Program-made: the position numbers and the translations under genes
The notes under the pieces: model-generated
What the model was told of the DNA's origin: nothing
What the model saw: the letters and a program-made list of their open reading frames with translations, nothing else
Database searches by the model: none
Assembly (NCBI GenBank): GCA_009823395.1
Contig: CM020510.1
Coordinates: forward strand, 2,590,273-2,654,272
Origin: Thamnaconus septentrionalis
Taxonomy: Eukaryota; Chordata; Actinopteri; Tetraodontiformes; Monacanthidae
Reading direction: 5' to 3'
Length of the DNA stretch: 64,000 bases
Part shown: in pieces, positions 1 through 13,433 of the stretch
How the letters are laid out: each line of letters begins with the position of its first letter
Numbering within the stretch: the stretch's first letter is position 1

Positions 1-1669
1 TACACATACACATATGTGTATATACACACACATAGATATCTAAAATAAATTAAATATATTAATATTAAAATATTTTATATATTTCTTTAAATGTTTATAT
101 CACTCAACAAGATGATCTCTTGTTTCATGGGCTCAGCAACACAACCTGTGTGGTTTGTGAGTCAAGCACTCAGTTTCACAATGACACAGTAACACAACTA
201 CAACACCTGACAGTCTCCTCTCACCAGGTGCCGCACTCTGACTAATGCAAGATCTTTACTATCGAGCTTGGAGTCCAGTGCAGCAGCTTCAACTCCAGCG
301 ATGGTCCAGAAACTATTAGCCCTGTGTTTGCAGCCTGCTGATAACACTGAGGTTTTCCAGGACCTCACACACGTCACGGCCAACACCTGTCTGGGGGTGT
401 GGCCTCTCACCGAGGTGAGGTATTTATGGTGCCCTTTGTGACATCAGTGAGGGATGGCTGGACAATGGATTGATTTCTGTCTGGGAGGAAGCACTGGTCA
501 AACTCGCAGACAGCGGCAGGAGGAAGTGAGAGGAGTCAGCTGACACACGCACGCGCGCAGCTCTCTGTTCCAACAGGCTAAACAGGCCGAGGTCGGGAGC
601 GGCCAACAAGGTTCTTTTGCCGGTAGCAAGTGGATGATGATGCATCCATCCAGGACACCTGGAGGTCCAGCAGATCCAAGAGGCTTTACAGACACCTCAG
701 GTCCCTCCTGGAGCAGCTGGACCAGGTGGTCAGATGGATGGATGGATGGATGGATGGATGGAAGGATGGACAGATGAGGAAACTGGAAGGTCCACGGAGG
801 AGAAGATGTTGTCCGGCTGACCTCAGGACTCCCCCTACTGGCCGCCTGGAGAGTAGTGAAGGTGATCACTGTGGTCGGAGGTCTGACACGCATCAATCTC
901 AGCCTACATTTTGCCCAGCATGCCCTCTGGTCATCTGCTGCTGACCACTATTGACATCGCTGACAAGCACCGAGGACAGAAATCCAGCCGGCGTGCTGGT
1001 GATCCGGTGAACTGATTCAGTCTGGGATTCAGTGACGCCAATAAAACACCTTGCTGCAGCTGCTGCTCTTCAGCCTGGAACCCCAGCTGAAGATGATTCA
1101 AGAAGGTGGAAGGACACCAGCGAGCTCAAGGGAGACGTGAGGAAGGTCCTCAGCAGAAGAGGAGCTGCTTCGCGAACCTGAGGGAAACCAGGCAGCTGAT
1201 GTTCCTACAAGTCCAAGTCAAAATCAGACAAGCCGCTAGTTGACGTGGTTCACACACACACACACACACACACCGATGTCACGAAACAGATCCTGGTCAC
1301 ATGACCACTCAGGTTCCTCTCATTTCCTTTATCCTCTGTTGGAGGAACCTGTGAGTCACTTCTACAAGTTGGAGGTAGTTTGTTTTTTAGTCCCAAAGCG
1401 TCACAGTGGTGGAGGAACATGAACACATCATCACATCACAAGAATCCAGAATCCAGAATCCAGCGTGGGTCCAGGAGATTCTGGACAGTCCTGATGCTGG
1501 AACCTTCCAAAGTGTTGATTAGAAAAAGTGTGTTGTTGTTGTTGTTGTTGTTGTTGTTGCTTAATAGTTGATTTGCAGCCAGAAGAGGCAGAAAACCCCC
1601 ACCTTCCCTGAAGGCATCAGCTTCCTGTCCCAATTTAAATACTATCCAGGGTTAGAAAACACACACACG

Positions 1670-1759
<90 letters not shown>

Positions 1760-1779
1760 CCTCTTCGTAGACAAAGGGT

Positions 1780-1810
<31 letters not shown>

Positions 1811-1818
1811 TTACTTAC
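1..1818. other. Noncoding; presumed inppl1 intron 1
   Basis: No exon could be supported here. The next inppl1 coding exon (remainder of the SH2 domain) would lie on the minus strand but is not seen, so the stretch is probably intron 1. It holds an AT-rich start, a short (GATG)n run near 733-760, a (GTT)n run at 1529-1559 and (CA)n arrays. Long open frames across 1568-2275 are translations of these arrays and are not genes. Confidence 0.5.
1661..1757. repeat. (CA)n microsatellite
   Basis: Almost uninterrupted CA dinucleotides of about 97 bp, with a second block at about 1780-1805. It lies just downstream of the donor site of inppl1 exon 1 and is one of the longest arrays in the window. Confidence 0.97.
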
Positions 1819-2024
1819 AGTACACACAAGGCGTACGCTCCGTTCACGCTCTCGCTGTCCCGCACCAGGAAGCTGCCGTCCCTGCCGGCCCGGGCCAGCA
1901 GCTCCTCGGCCGCCGCTCGGCTCAGGTCCCGGTGGTACCACATCGGCGGCGCGGGCCCGAGCGGCGCGATCCCGCCGCCACCAGCACCAGCACCAGCACC
2001 ACCTCCACCTCCTCCCCCGGCCAT
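1819..2024 (-). CDS. inppl1: SHIP2 phosphoinositide 5-phosphatase, first coding exon (partial gene)
   Basis: The minus-strand ATG at 2024 opens about 69 codons: a Gly/Ala-rich leader and then the start of an SH2 domain ([15 protein letters not shown], then [10 protein letters not shown] with the phosphotyrosine-binding Arg of FLVR). The exon ends inside a Leu codon at a strong donor (ct|gtaagt, intron from 1818 downward). From memory this matches SHIP2/INPPL1 almost residue for residue in the SH2 start, including the split after ALCV. SHIP2 removes the 5-phosphate from PIP3 and is recruited to receptors through SH2. The rest of the gene lies beyond the left edge. A longer in-frame start at 2183 is possible but would add a Phe run read from a poly(A/T) tract, so the ATG before the Gly run was chosen. 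Adjacent folate receptor supports INPPL1 rather than SHIP1. Confidence 0.88.
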
Positions 2025-2329
2025 GGCCACAGCCCTTCCACCACCTATCCCGGGCTCGACTTCCACACGACCCCGGCGCTGTTCCAGAGGCGGGCGGGGG
2101 GATCCGGAGGGAAGCGCCGACGAAAAAAAAAAAAAAAAGTACAGAAAGTTGGCGTTGGAAGGCCACTTCCGGTGGAGGCTCAAGGGGCGGCGACTTTACA
2201 AACCCAAGTTGTAAAGTCGTCAAAAGTCCGCGTGAGCTTGAGTTTCCTCAAAGCCACGGAAATCAGGGTATGTAAATCCAGCGGGGAGCAGCGGACGGCG
2301 GAGAGCCATCAACACGCAAACACTTCCAC

Positions 2330-3010
2330 CGCGTAGCACTTCCTGTGGGGGTTTTCACAATAAAACAACTCGTCTTTCGATTTATCGAAGTGGGGTTTTA
2401 ATTTGGAGACGAGGGCCCCGGCCGCTAGATTCCGGTTTTGTGTTTCCCCTGGCGAGCTTCGCACAGCACAGAAGCTTCTTCGGGGAGTTAAAATGGAAGG
2501 GAGAGTGAATAAACAGAACCCTTTGGAGAGGATGGAGGGATTCAAGTGAAAGCGGGGAGTCACAGACCCAACTCCTTCTGTAGTCACACCAGCCAGAGGG
2601 TTGGTTTGACTTTATCTTGCCGTAGTGTGACTGTCGACTGTGCTCAATGTCAGAAACTTTCCTTGTCACTCTGTTTGGTTGTGTTAGATGACCACACAAC
2701 AGCGGGAGCAGTCGTTTATTTCTGCTCAGCATATCTCAACCTTCACCGGAAGTCATTGCAGGGCCGGAGCCAAGTGGTTTTGTAGATGTATGTATGTGTG
2801 TGAATTTATAGAATATCCTCCGTCAATTCTACTCAGCCGTCGGATTCATGTCCCCAGAGCCACGTAGGTTCGTATACAAGTCCGCCAGTAGGGGGCAGAA
2901 CCGAGCACAGGAAACCGCAGTCAAGTTTTGAAACTTCAGCCTTTTGTGTTGACTGAAGAACCTCAAGAGGAGACACTCCGAGCACACACACACACACACA
3001 CACGAAGCCA

Positions 3011-3053
<43 letters not shown>

Positions 3054-4089
3054 CCTTTAGTCGTGGCCTCAGAACAGCTGACTATTAATAGCTGCAGGGA
3101 CAGCCACTGTCCCAGAGTTATTCCTGGGCATGGCATCACTGTGTGTGTGTGTGTGTGTGTGTCTAAGGGATCCTCCTGCAGCTCCACAGCTAGCCTCTGT
3201 TAGCTTCACGCCAGCAGCTGGGCCCAGCTGTGTGTCAGTGCTTGGCTCAGCAGGTCAGTGAGTGAGTGCTGCTGTTCTAAGCGGATCCTGCTGCGGTCCT
3301 GAGGTCAGAGACGGGAAGTTCGCCACCACCAGGACGGATGTTGCAATCAGCCTCCGAGACACAGAAGCTCTCTGGCTGCAGTGATGTGGTGACATCAGAA
3401 AGGGTGTCACTTGCCCCAGTGCCCCCCCTCCCCTGCATGGGAACATCAGCTCTGAAACTTCCTCCCAGCGAGACAGAATTCAGGTAGTGATCTCCTGTCA
3501 TGACTGACCGCAGCACCGACTTCCTGTCAGTCATTGTTGCTTAGTGCACAACGTCACTGACTGACCCCGACTCTTCTGATCAGAAAGCCGTCCACTGTTG
3601 CCCTCCAGTGTTCAGACTGGAGCGCTGCCGGTAAAAGGATGGCTCAAAGTTCAAAGTTAGCGCATTAACTAGAAAAAAGTAGAACAGAATAAAATACAAG
3701 GCCTTTATTAATCTCACAGTGGGGAAAGATCCATAATTAAGGCAACCGTGTACTGCAAAATAGATGGAAAACTGTATTAATTAAAAGAAATAAGGCAATT
3801 AAAAATAAAATATTTGTTGTGAATAAATGGAAAAAAACAAGATATTTACATCTCACGAGCAGTTGGGCTTACAGCTATCTACATACTGACGTATAAATAA
3901 GTTGTTATTGGGACTAACTCGCCAACACAGCAAGATTCACACTCAGTGTGAAGGACGTCAGCAGGAGGGGAAGGAGAAGGAAGAAGGACCTTGGTGTTTT
4001 ATTTTGAAACAGCGTGTTACTTTTTTGCAGTCTGTGAACTTTTTTTTGTGAAGGATGTCTCACTGAGCACTGAGCAATATCAGATGTGA

Positions 4090-4126
<37 letters not shown>

Positions 4127-4650
4127 ATAGCCAGCTGTTTCCACGGAGCTCATGTGATCCTGTGGTGACTGCAGACGTCGGCTCCGTCGAATCGCTGCAG
4201 TTTTACACTGCAGCGAACTTTTGTACACTGAACGTTTGTGCCAACAGCTACTGTTGTTGTGTTGTTGTTGTTTTGTTGGGACGAGTGTGTGTGATCTATT
4301 TTTCTGTCTATATAAAAATGTAAATATTGCTGATGCAAGCATGTTGCCGACAGTGAACTCTTGTCAACTGTTTTTTTTTTTTTTTTTTGTTCATTTATTT
4401 AAAGTGGCTCTATGTGACGTTGTTTCACCACTAGATGTCGTAGTTTAGCGCTGCAAGTGCACTGAAATCAAAGTCGGTTGCCTGCGGGTCCTCAGTAGCG
4501 ATGAAGATACAGTATAACAGGACCGCCGTCAGTGTGTAGTGGACCATGTTTGGCTCCAGACCACTGTGGCCACAGGGTGGCTCTCTGCTGTTTCTGGAGC
4601 ATGGTCTAGTTTTCCTTTGAGTCACATCTTAGGCTACGCTATCGCTAACA
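2330..4650. other. Intergenic region between inppl1 and the folate receptor
   Basis: No gene could be supported. The part near 2250-2480 is relatively GC-rich and may hold the inppl1 promoter. The rest has (CA)n/(GT)n arrays (about 2985-3003, 3013-3052, 3140-3163, 4093-4122), an AT-rich interspersed repeat (about 3670-3900) and unique-looking sequence. Confidence 0.6.
3670..3900. repeat. AT-rich interspersed repeat, second copy at 51446-51620
   Basis: Contains a stretch resembling 'agaataaaatacaaggcctttatt' followed by AAACAAGATATTTAC and a TATCTACATACTGA-type end. A diverged relative lies at about 51446-51620 (same order: AATAGAATAGAA, CTATTAATC, AAAACAAGATATTTAC, TATCCACAT). It looks like the 3' portion of a retroelement; the family is not identified. 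Confidence 0.5.
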
Positions 4651-4955
4651 CTGAGCGAATTTATTGACCATCTGACTGAACAGTTCTGAACACACACACA
4701 CGGAGGGCGTGGGGGTGGAGCTGATACCGTGAGTTGAGTTGTGCACAGACCTTCATTTGTACTATTTCTAGTCGGAGAGGCAGAATTTCACACACAAGCT
4801 TGATAACACACAAAAATGAAACCAGGTGAAACCAGGTGAGACCAGGTGAGACCAGACTCATAAATGACTCAACAGTGGGCAGGAAGTCACTTTTAATGGG
4901 GTTTAACGGCTGGAGAAGAAGAAACAAGAGGAGGAGGAGGAGGAGGAGGAGGAGA

Positions 4956-6439
<1,484 letters not shown>

Positions 6440-7254
6440 CTACGAGTTCACTTCCTGTTTCATCCACAGGTGTCGCTGCCTCTGTTTCTCTGAACAGCAC
6501 ATCAGTTTCCAAGGTTTCCCTCTTTGTGTGTTATAGTGGTTTTCTTTTTACAATACAAATAATACTAAAAAATAAAAACATTTTACTTTAAAATAAAATA
6601 TAAAAATACAGAAAATTACATTCAGCAATTTAAATAATAGCTGCATAACATTCACTCTCTAAAGCTCCATTTTTATGCACCGCAAAACCAAGAGTTAATA
6701 TTCTTCAAGTCACACACAACATACCTGTAACAGAATGGGACAAAAACCACAACTCGCTCAGTCAAACCTGCTCACTTCCTGCACAGAGACAACGTGCTCC
6801 GCATGAGAGATGCGCTCACAGCACGTGTGCTGCTAATTAACATGCTAATCGTTTATAATAATAATAAAAAATAAAAACGAACCTTGCTAAAAAAAAAAAA
6901 AAATTAAATGAAAGACGCCAGTACACATTTAGCCGCTCAAACACGGTTACATGAGGCATAGTTGGACTTATTTTATTAATTTTCTGTCTCAGCAGGGATG
7001 GAGACCGTCTCACCTGTTTCATAGGCTTCCTCTGTACTGAGGCTCGCCCAGAATGCAAAGCCCTAACTTCAAAATAAAATACATCAAATACAAAACAAAA
7101 TAAAAACGAAATATAAAGAGCCATGGCTGTGCGCCAACCAAGTTTAACATAATCTAACTAATACAATTTAATAACACTGTTACATATATATTTGTATACA
7201 CTTTACCTCTCAGATCTCAGATCCCGCACACACACTTCTACACATACACATATA

Positions 7255-7312
<58 letters not shown>

Positions 7313-7575
7313 ATACATTCACAGCACCTTCACCTTCACACTACTCAATATGAACAATTTAAATGTTTTACGCCCAGTTATTCCAGAGAATATGAGGCGT
7401 TTAAAGGACCCCAGTAATAATTGTTTTTGTTTTTTTTACCTGCTGTGACTCTGAGACTTTTCAGTTTCCAGGTGATGAGCAGCACGGACGTCCTTCCAGC
7501 TTCTCTGTCTGAGGCAGTGAGTGAGCTGCAAATACGAGTCAACAGTTAACTAATGTCTCACTTGGTGAGAGTCCA

Positions 7576-7633
<58 letters not shown>

Positions 7634-7740
7634 GAGAGAGAAAAATCCAGTGTAATCAGTTTATTACGTCTTCCTGCTGCTGCAGAGGCCCCGCCTTATC
7701 TCAAGGTCGCCCCCTACCACCTTCCACCCTTCCACTCCAC

Positions 7741-7839
<99 letters not shown>

Positions 7840-8690
7840 GGATGTAATCAACAGTGCAACTGCTGAAGTCCAGGTGATGTGTATGTTAACACCTGAGATA
7901 AATTTATGCCGCTTTTGTGGTCAGTCACCTGGTTTCGTGTCAACTCCAGTCTCACACACACGCACGCACACACACATGGGGAGATAGTTAAATATTATAG
8001 ATGTACTGTGCTTTACAACAGTAGCTGCTTGCTTTACCTATCTACATAACTAGCTATATAATAATTCCACGAGTCACAGCTTTGAAATTGCTTTAACTGC
8101 TGATGCTACTGAGATAATAATGTCTGTATTTCCCAGGTTGTATTTTTTGCAGTAATGTTTTTATTGCTCGGTCACAGGACCAGGAGACAGGAGGTAGTTA
8201 CAGAGAGGCACAGAGGAAACAACAACCACCAACCACGTCAGCAGCAAACCAACTTTGACGCTGGGGTGTTGAGGGGCCGACTGAAACTGACTGACTGACT
8301 TCTCTGCCAGATGGATTGTTGAGAAGAGGAAGAATCAAATTCCAGGCCAGGTCTCCAACACGTCTGTCTGAAAAGAGTCTGGCAATGTGTCGCATTATTA
8401 AATCCCAAATTCAAATGGTTCAAAATGCAGGGCTGTCAAGGTGAGTCGTTGTGTGTGAAGAGGTGATTGCAGGTTTCCACACACAGCTGGTAGTGAGAAA
8501 ACAGCAGGGACTTTCCTGCTTCCTGACCACCAACACCCTGCTAACAAACTACCCTGGTTGGTTTATTTGAATCTGTTCCTTCATGTCGAACCAAAACATG
8601 TTATCCTCCCCACCACCACCAGGCTGACAGAGTGCGATGGTGGCTCTTTATAAATGACTATTTCGGAGGAAATACTTGTGCAGAGGAATT
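6440..8690. other. Intergenic region between folate receptor and anapc15
   Basis: These two genes are divergently arranged. No coding sequence could be supported. Content: AT-rich stretch 6540-6640, (CA)n about 7258-7311, (GT)n about 7578-7628, and a long (CA)n 7743-7833. The right end runs into the anapc15 promoter. Confidence 0.6.
7743..7833. repeat. (CA)n microsatellite
   Basis: About 45 uninterrupted CA units between the folate receptor and anapc15. Confidence 0.97.
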
Positions 8691-8740
8691 ACGAACTTCC
8701 TTTGGTAGCCACTACTTTATTCTCCCGCGGAACCTTTGTT

Positions 8741-8860
8741 ACGCTTTCCGGAACTCTCCGGAAGAGACTCGGAGTGTACACTGCCGACTTCCGGTTCAGC
8801 TTGTTTTTGAATTTTTTTTTGGGTACGAGGCCGCCTGAGGCTGTCAGACAGATACTGACG
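8741..8860 (+). promoter_or_regulatory. anapc15 promoter and 5' noncoding exon (candidate)
   Basis: A cluster of ETS-type sites (CCGGAA at 8748-8753 and 8758-8763, CTTCCGG at 8788-8794, and ACCGGAAGT at 8936-8944) typical of TATA-less housekeeping promoters. A good donor follows (ACTGACG|GTAGGT, junction 8860/8861), suggesting a noncoding first exon spliced to the coding exon whose ATG is at 9146. The transcription start is not determined. Confidence 0.5.
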
Positions 8861-9145
8861 GTAGGTGTTACACCGCCGTTCACTGTGCTACTAATTTATT
8901 TTTTTTTTCATGGCTTTTCCCTTTCTATGACTGGAACCGGAAGTTGCTGTGGCGCTTTTAAACGGTTCTTCCTTCGTCAGCAATGTTCGTTGTTTTGGTT
9001 CCGCAGCTGCAACAGCTCGTGTTTCCAAACACACCCGTTGAGCTCCACACACCGTTAATCAGATTTATTTCTTTATTTTCGCCGTTTGACGCCGTTGATC
9101 AGATTATTTCTTTATTTTCTCTGTCTGTCCTCCAGACCTCCAGAC

Positions 9146-10096
9146 ATGTCCACGCTCTTCCCTTCCCTCTTCCCCCGGATCACCGAGGCACTCTGGTTCA
9201 ACCTCGACCGGCCGTGTGTGGACGAGACGGAGCTGCACCAGCAGGAGCAGCAGCACCAGACCTGGGTCAGTTCCTCCTGCTGCTGCTGCTCCTCTCTATG
9301 CCACTCCCCCCTCTGCTCCTAGTGTTTATCCTCCCTGTCCTTCTGCTCTCTTAGTTCCACCTGCTCCACCTCTTGCTCCTCCTTCAGCTCCTGCCCCTGC
9401 TCATTCTTCTCCTCCTCCTTCTCCCTCCACTCCTGCTGTTTATTTCGCCTGTACCTCTGCTCCTCCTCCTTGTCCCCCTGCTCCTTCCTCTGCTCCTGCT
9501 CCTCCAGCTCTCCCTGTTCCGCCTCCTCTTTCTGCTCTAGCTCCTTCTCCAGCTTCTGCTGCTCCTCCTCCCTCTGCTCCTGCTGTTTATCCCCCCCCTG
9601 TGGTCCTGCGCCTCCTCCAGCCCCCCTGCTCCTCCTTGCGCTCCTCCTACAGCTCTGCACTCACCTGTCTCCACTCTCCTCCAGCTGCAGAGCATCGCTG
9701 AGAAGGACAACAACCTGATGCCCATCGGAAAGCCTGTATTTGAAGTAATGTGTCGAGTTTTCTCTCCCATGTTTGGACCGTGTGAATTCTTCATGGGGTC
9801 ATCGTGTGTCATCTCTCCCATGGTGCTCTGGGGTCCAGCCAGGGTACGAGGAGGAGGAGGAGGAGGACGACGAGGATGAGGAGGACAGTGAGGAAGACTC
9901 GGAGGACGAGGAGGACATGCAGGACATGGACGAGATGAACGACTACAATGAGTCACCTGACGACGGCGAGATCAACGAGGTAGCACATGACTGGTCACAT
10001 GATCATAACGCTTCCAGTCAGAGTGAAACTCCAGTTTACAAGACAAAGACAGTAAAATTCCTCCTGCGTCATGTTTTCTAAACCTCTGTCTGTCTG

Positions 10097-10164
<68 letters not shown>

Positions 10165-10249
10165 GCCTCCCTCCCTGCCTGCCTGCCTGCCTGCCTGCCA
10201 GGTGGACATGGAGGGGGCCGACCAGGACCAGGACCAGTGGATGATCTGA
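9146..10249 (+). CDS. anapc15: Anaphase-promoting complex subunit 15
   Basis: Four coding exons: 9146-9265, 9685-9744, 9839-9979 and 10202-10249, all introns in phase 0, giving 122 aa (human protein about 121). Exon 1 reads [20 protein letters not shown]; exon 2 [17 protein letters not shown]; exon 3 is a Glu/Asp-rich acidic run followed by [18 protein letters not shown]; exon 4 ends DQDQWMI. All are near-identical to remembered ANAPC15. It is a small APC/C subunit that promotes turnover of the mitotic checkpoint complex on APC/C. The acceptor of exon 3 has two nearby AGs; the one giving PGYEEE keeps frame. The AATAAA at 10609 lies about 360 bp after the stop and faces the 3' end of tomt. Confidence 0.96.
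10087..10200. repeat. (CTGT)n/(CCTG)n tetranucleotide tract
   Basis: Compound tetranucleotide array filling most of the last anapc15 intron, ending directly at its acceptor (CCAG at 10198-10201). It also serves as the polypyrimidine tract. Confidence 0.9.
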
Positions 10250-10608
10250 AGACTGAGCTGGACTGAAATCAGCCTGGACTCTGAAGGCACCACCGAATGC
10301 TGCGGCGTTTGAGGATCTCGGGATGCTCCTGAACTGCTGTGTGTTTGGTCATTTGATGGTGACATGTGAATGTGACGCCTCCTCCTTTTTTTACAAGCTC
10401 ATTTCGACTTTATCATCCTGCAGTCAGGTGGCTCTGAGTCAGACTGTTTGTGTGTGTGTGAGAGTGTGCGTGTGAGTGTGTGTGAGAGTGAGAGTGTGGG
10501 TGAGATAAGTGTTGTAACTGCAATGATAATTTTGGGGTTCAGACGGACAGAAACCTAAACTCTCAGTGTGACTGATTACTTTTGTTTCTATTTATATTTT
10601 ATGTCCTT

Positions 10609-10614
10609 AATAAA
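10609..10614 (+). terminator. Poly(A) signal of anapc15
   Basis: AATAAA about 360 bp after the anapc15 stop, followed within about 25 bp by a GT-rich stretch. Confidence 0.75.
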
Positions 10615-10675
10615 AAAAACACACGTGAAGTGACCTCCTGTGTCTTGTGGTTTGATGTTGTCCACCATGGGCAAC

Positions 10676-10681
10676 TTTATT
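10676..10681 (-). terminator. Poly(A) signal of tomt
   Basis: TTTATT on + (AATAAA on -), about 130 bp after the tomt stop. It is only 62 bp from the anapc15 signal on the other strand, so the two transcripts converge tail to tail. Confidence 0.7.
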
Positions 10682-10809
10682 CAACATGTATTCAAGGTTC
10701 AAACAGCGATGCAACAGTCAGTCGTCCTCTTGAATTAAACGGATAGAACTCTAAACGGGTTCGAAAAATGTTGTCCAGGTGGTCCAGGTCCTTCTCAGGA
10801 CCTGCAGGC

Positions 10810-12175
10810 CTACATGATCCCCTGGTAGATCAGCTCGGCCATCCCGTCCCGGATGCCCCTGCTGTACTCCAGAGTGGCTCGGTGGACCTTCCACTCGTAC
10901 AGGCCGCTCCTGCGAACGTGCCTGAGGAACTTAGGAGCTCCGGGGAAGAGAACGTTGTCGGCCACAATCATGGAGCCCTTCCCCAGTAAGCCTGAGTCCT
11001 CCAGCAGCTAGGGGGCAGGAGGGAGCAGAAGACCTGTCTGTTTAATCCTACTGATGTGTTGAACAGACAAATATTACATGTTTTTGATTTTTTTTTTTTT
11101 CTATCTTTATGGGATTCAAGTAATCAGTGGGTGAGTCAGCCGGTTCTTCAGACTGAAGTTCGACCAGGTGGAGGTAGAGAGAGAGTTGAAGGTCACCTGG
11201 AGGTCAGGCGCGTAGCACTTCTTCCAGTGGTCCATGAAGACAAAGTCCAGCCTTTCCAGACCAAACTCGGCTCTCAGTTTCGGTATGACCTCGTCTGATG
11301 GGTTGACGATGAGCTCCACCTGCAGGACAAACCTGGATCTGTCACTCGCTCGCAACACCACGCCCCTACATGAGGAGGCAAGCCCCGCCCCTCACCGTGT
11401 CGTCATCAAACCCGGCCAGCCGCAGGACTTTCTCGGTGATGCCAGCGTTGCCCTGGTCCATCTCCACGGTGTACAGCCGGCCCCCTAGTGGCAGCGCCCG
11501 GGCGATGCGCACGCTGCTGTAGCCGCAGTGGGCCCCCAGCTCCAGGACCACCAGGGGGCGCTGCTCCATCAGCAACCGGTCCAGGATCTTACCTGCAGGC
11601 CAAACACAAGCAGGCGTGAGGCAGCTCCCACACTCCTCCCTCCTCTCACCGGCCGACCTTTGACCTTTTCAATGGTGAGACCAGTTCCTACCGTCAGCAA
11701 AATCCCTCTCCAATCTCCAATATTGACATAGAATCAGTGAACACCAACCCACAGGTCCACCTGAGGCTCACAGAAGGCCACAGAGGACCACAGAGGTCGA
11801 TCTGTGACCCCAGAGGACCACAGAGGACAGCAGGAGGACCACAGAGGTCCACAGGACGGCCTAATAACCTTAACCCCTCCAGGCTCCTGAGAAGGTCAGG
11901 TACCATCTCCCACCTTTCTTAGGCCCGATGTTGCTGATGAACTCCACCTTGCTGCACCAGGCGTCAAAGGCGTCCAGGATGCTGTCGGGGTCTCCAGGTG
12001 TGGCGTGCGTCAGGACGTACTGGTAGGCCCGCTCCTCCCTGCTCAGCCCGCTCACACAGTCCCTCCAGAACCGGACCAGCACGGCCCGGTACAGCAGCAC
12101 CATATAGAATCGGTACCTGATGATGAGGGTGAGGAGGAGGGGTAGGAAGGCCAGGGCGATGGCGGGGGACACCAT
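10810..12175 (-). CDS. tomt: Transmembrane O-methyltransferase (catechol O-methyltransferase-like)
   Basis: Four coding exons on the minus strand: 11914-12175, 11396-11592, 11197-11319 and 10810-11007, consistent phases, 259 aa. The N-terminus ([21 protein letters not shown]) is a signal-anchor membrane segment. The SAM-binding motif [12 protein letters not shown] lies at about residues 102-113. [10 protein letters not shown] follows, then the COMT-type catalytic motif MDHWKKCY at about 182-189 and [10 protein letters not shown] in the last exon. It matches TOMT (the methyltransferase part of human LRTOMT), which is needed for mechanotransduction in inner-ear hair cells through TMC channel trafficking. 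The gene here is a stand-alone TOMT with its own start; the LRR gene lies 11 kb away, beyond sfrp and lamtor1. An upstream in-frame ATG at 12217 would add 14 aa before the anchor. Confidence 0.95.
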
Positions 12176-12267
12176 CCTGCTTCTGATTGGTTCTGCTCCT
12201 CCTGGTCCTGGAAGCACAGAGGAGGGAAGTACTTCCTGTCTGTTTGTCTGTCTTGGTGCCAGATCTG

Positions 12268-12298
<31 letters not shown>

Positions 12299-13009
12299 AG
12301 ATGAACCTGAAGCTCCACCTTCATTATCCAGAGTTCAGCTCTCATTCCACATCTTCTCACGTCTTCAGTTTGAGGCAGAACTTCCACCCCCATATCAAAC
12401 ATTATTTATTGTATTTATGATTAGCTGTTGAATCTGCTGCTGTGGTTTTACTGGAGGGATATTGAAGCTACTTCAGTCTGGACCATTCCTCTCTCCCTTT
12501 CTGAGTGAGGAACTACACTGACTGAAGTTGATAGTGAAGAGGAACAGAGGCAATGTCCACACAGTGACACAACCACACTAAGAACACACACATGCACAAA
12601 AACACAGTTCGGCACTCACCTCTTTCTAAGAGCTGTTTCTCCAACTGTGATGGTGTCGTCGCTGAACCTGCGAGACCGAGTGTGTGCGTGTGTGTGTCTG
12701 TGTAACAGATCCAGGGTTGTGAATAATTGATACTGTTTTGTGTGACAGTGCCGAGTCCCTCATTAATTCTAATGAAATATCTTGTGGCTCAGCGGCTGCG
12801 ACACACTGGGATCTTAGCAGCAGACACACACTATGTTTCTGAGTGCAATTTCCACCATGTTGCCTTCAGAGTAACAGGGTGTAACAAAACAAGCAGCAGG
12901 TTGCCCCACCTGGACAGGTGTGCGAGTCTTCTGAGTGGACCCCAGTGTCGTCCCATGAAAACATTCAGACAAACAGCAGACAAAGAAAATGAAGAGATAT
13001 AAAATCAAC
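12176..13009. other. Intergenic region between tomt and the sfrp 3' end
   Basis: Upstream flank of tomt. It holds a (GAT)n run (about 12270-12300) and short CA/GT runs near 12580-12710. No gene could be supported. Confidence 0.6.
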
Positions 13010-13015
13010 TTTATT
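13010..13015 (-). terminator. Poly(A) signal of the sfrp/sizzled-like gene
   Basis: TTTATT on + (AATAAA on -), about 420 bp after the minus-strand stop at 13434. Confidence 0.6.
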
Positions 13016-13433
13016 TGCCGCTGTGCCAGAGGTGACAATGTGAGACAGAATGTTCTTGAACTCTGACCTGAGACCACTTTCACCTTCACTCCCACCCACT
13101 AAAAAATTACATTTGAACAGAGCATTATTACAGCGGGTAGTTTTTTTTTTTTTTTTAAATAGACCCGAAACCAAGCCTGTCAATATGCTGCGGCAAGCAG
13201 ACTTTATGATAGCGCCACAACACTGCCACCTGGCGGCTAAAACTAGATAGTCATTAAAGAACCAAAAGACCAACATCAAAAAAATAAGGTCAGTCTGTTT
13301 GAAAAAAAAAAAAATCCCCAAAATGCATCAGTGCATGTATATGTTGTGCTTGTGTCCTGAACCACTGCCTGTGCAGTCTCTCTGTCAGGAGGTAAGAACT
13401 GTTTGGATCCACAAGGTGGCGCTGTTGCTCAGC

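Noticed and set aside
1568..2275. 235-aa + strand and 193-aa - strand open frames across 1568-2275
   Set aside because: They are translations of (CA)n/(GT)n arrays joined to the antisense of inppl1 exon 1; no protein homology.
9216..9701. 161-aa Pro/Ala/Ser-rich frame and 113-aa Glu-rich antisense frame
   Set aside because: They lie in the first intron of anapc15, which is CT-rich low-complexity sequence; the anapc15 splice sites fit exactly without them.
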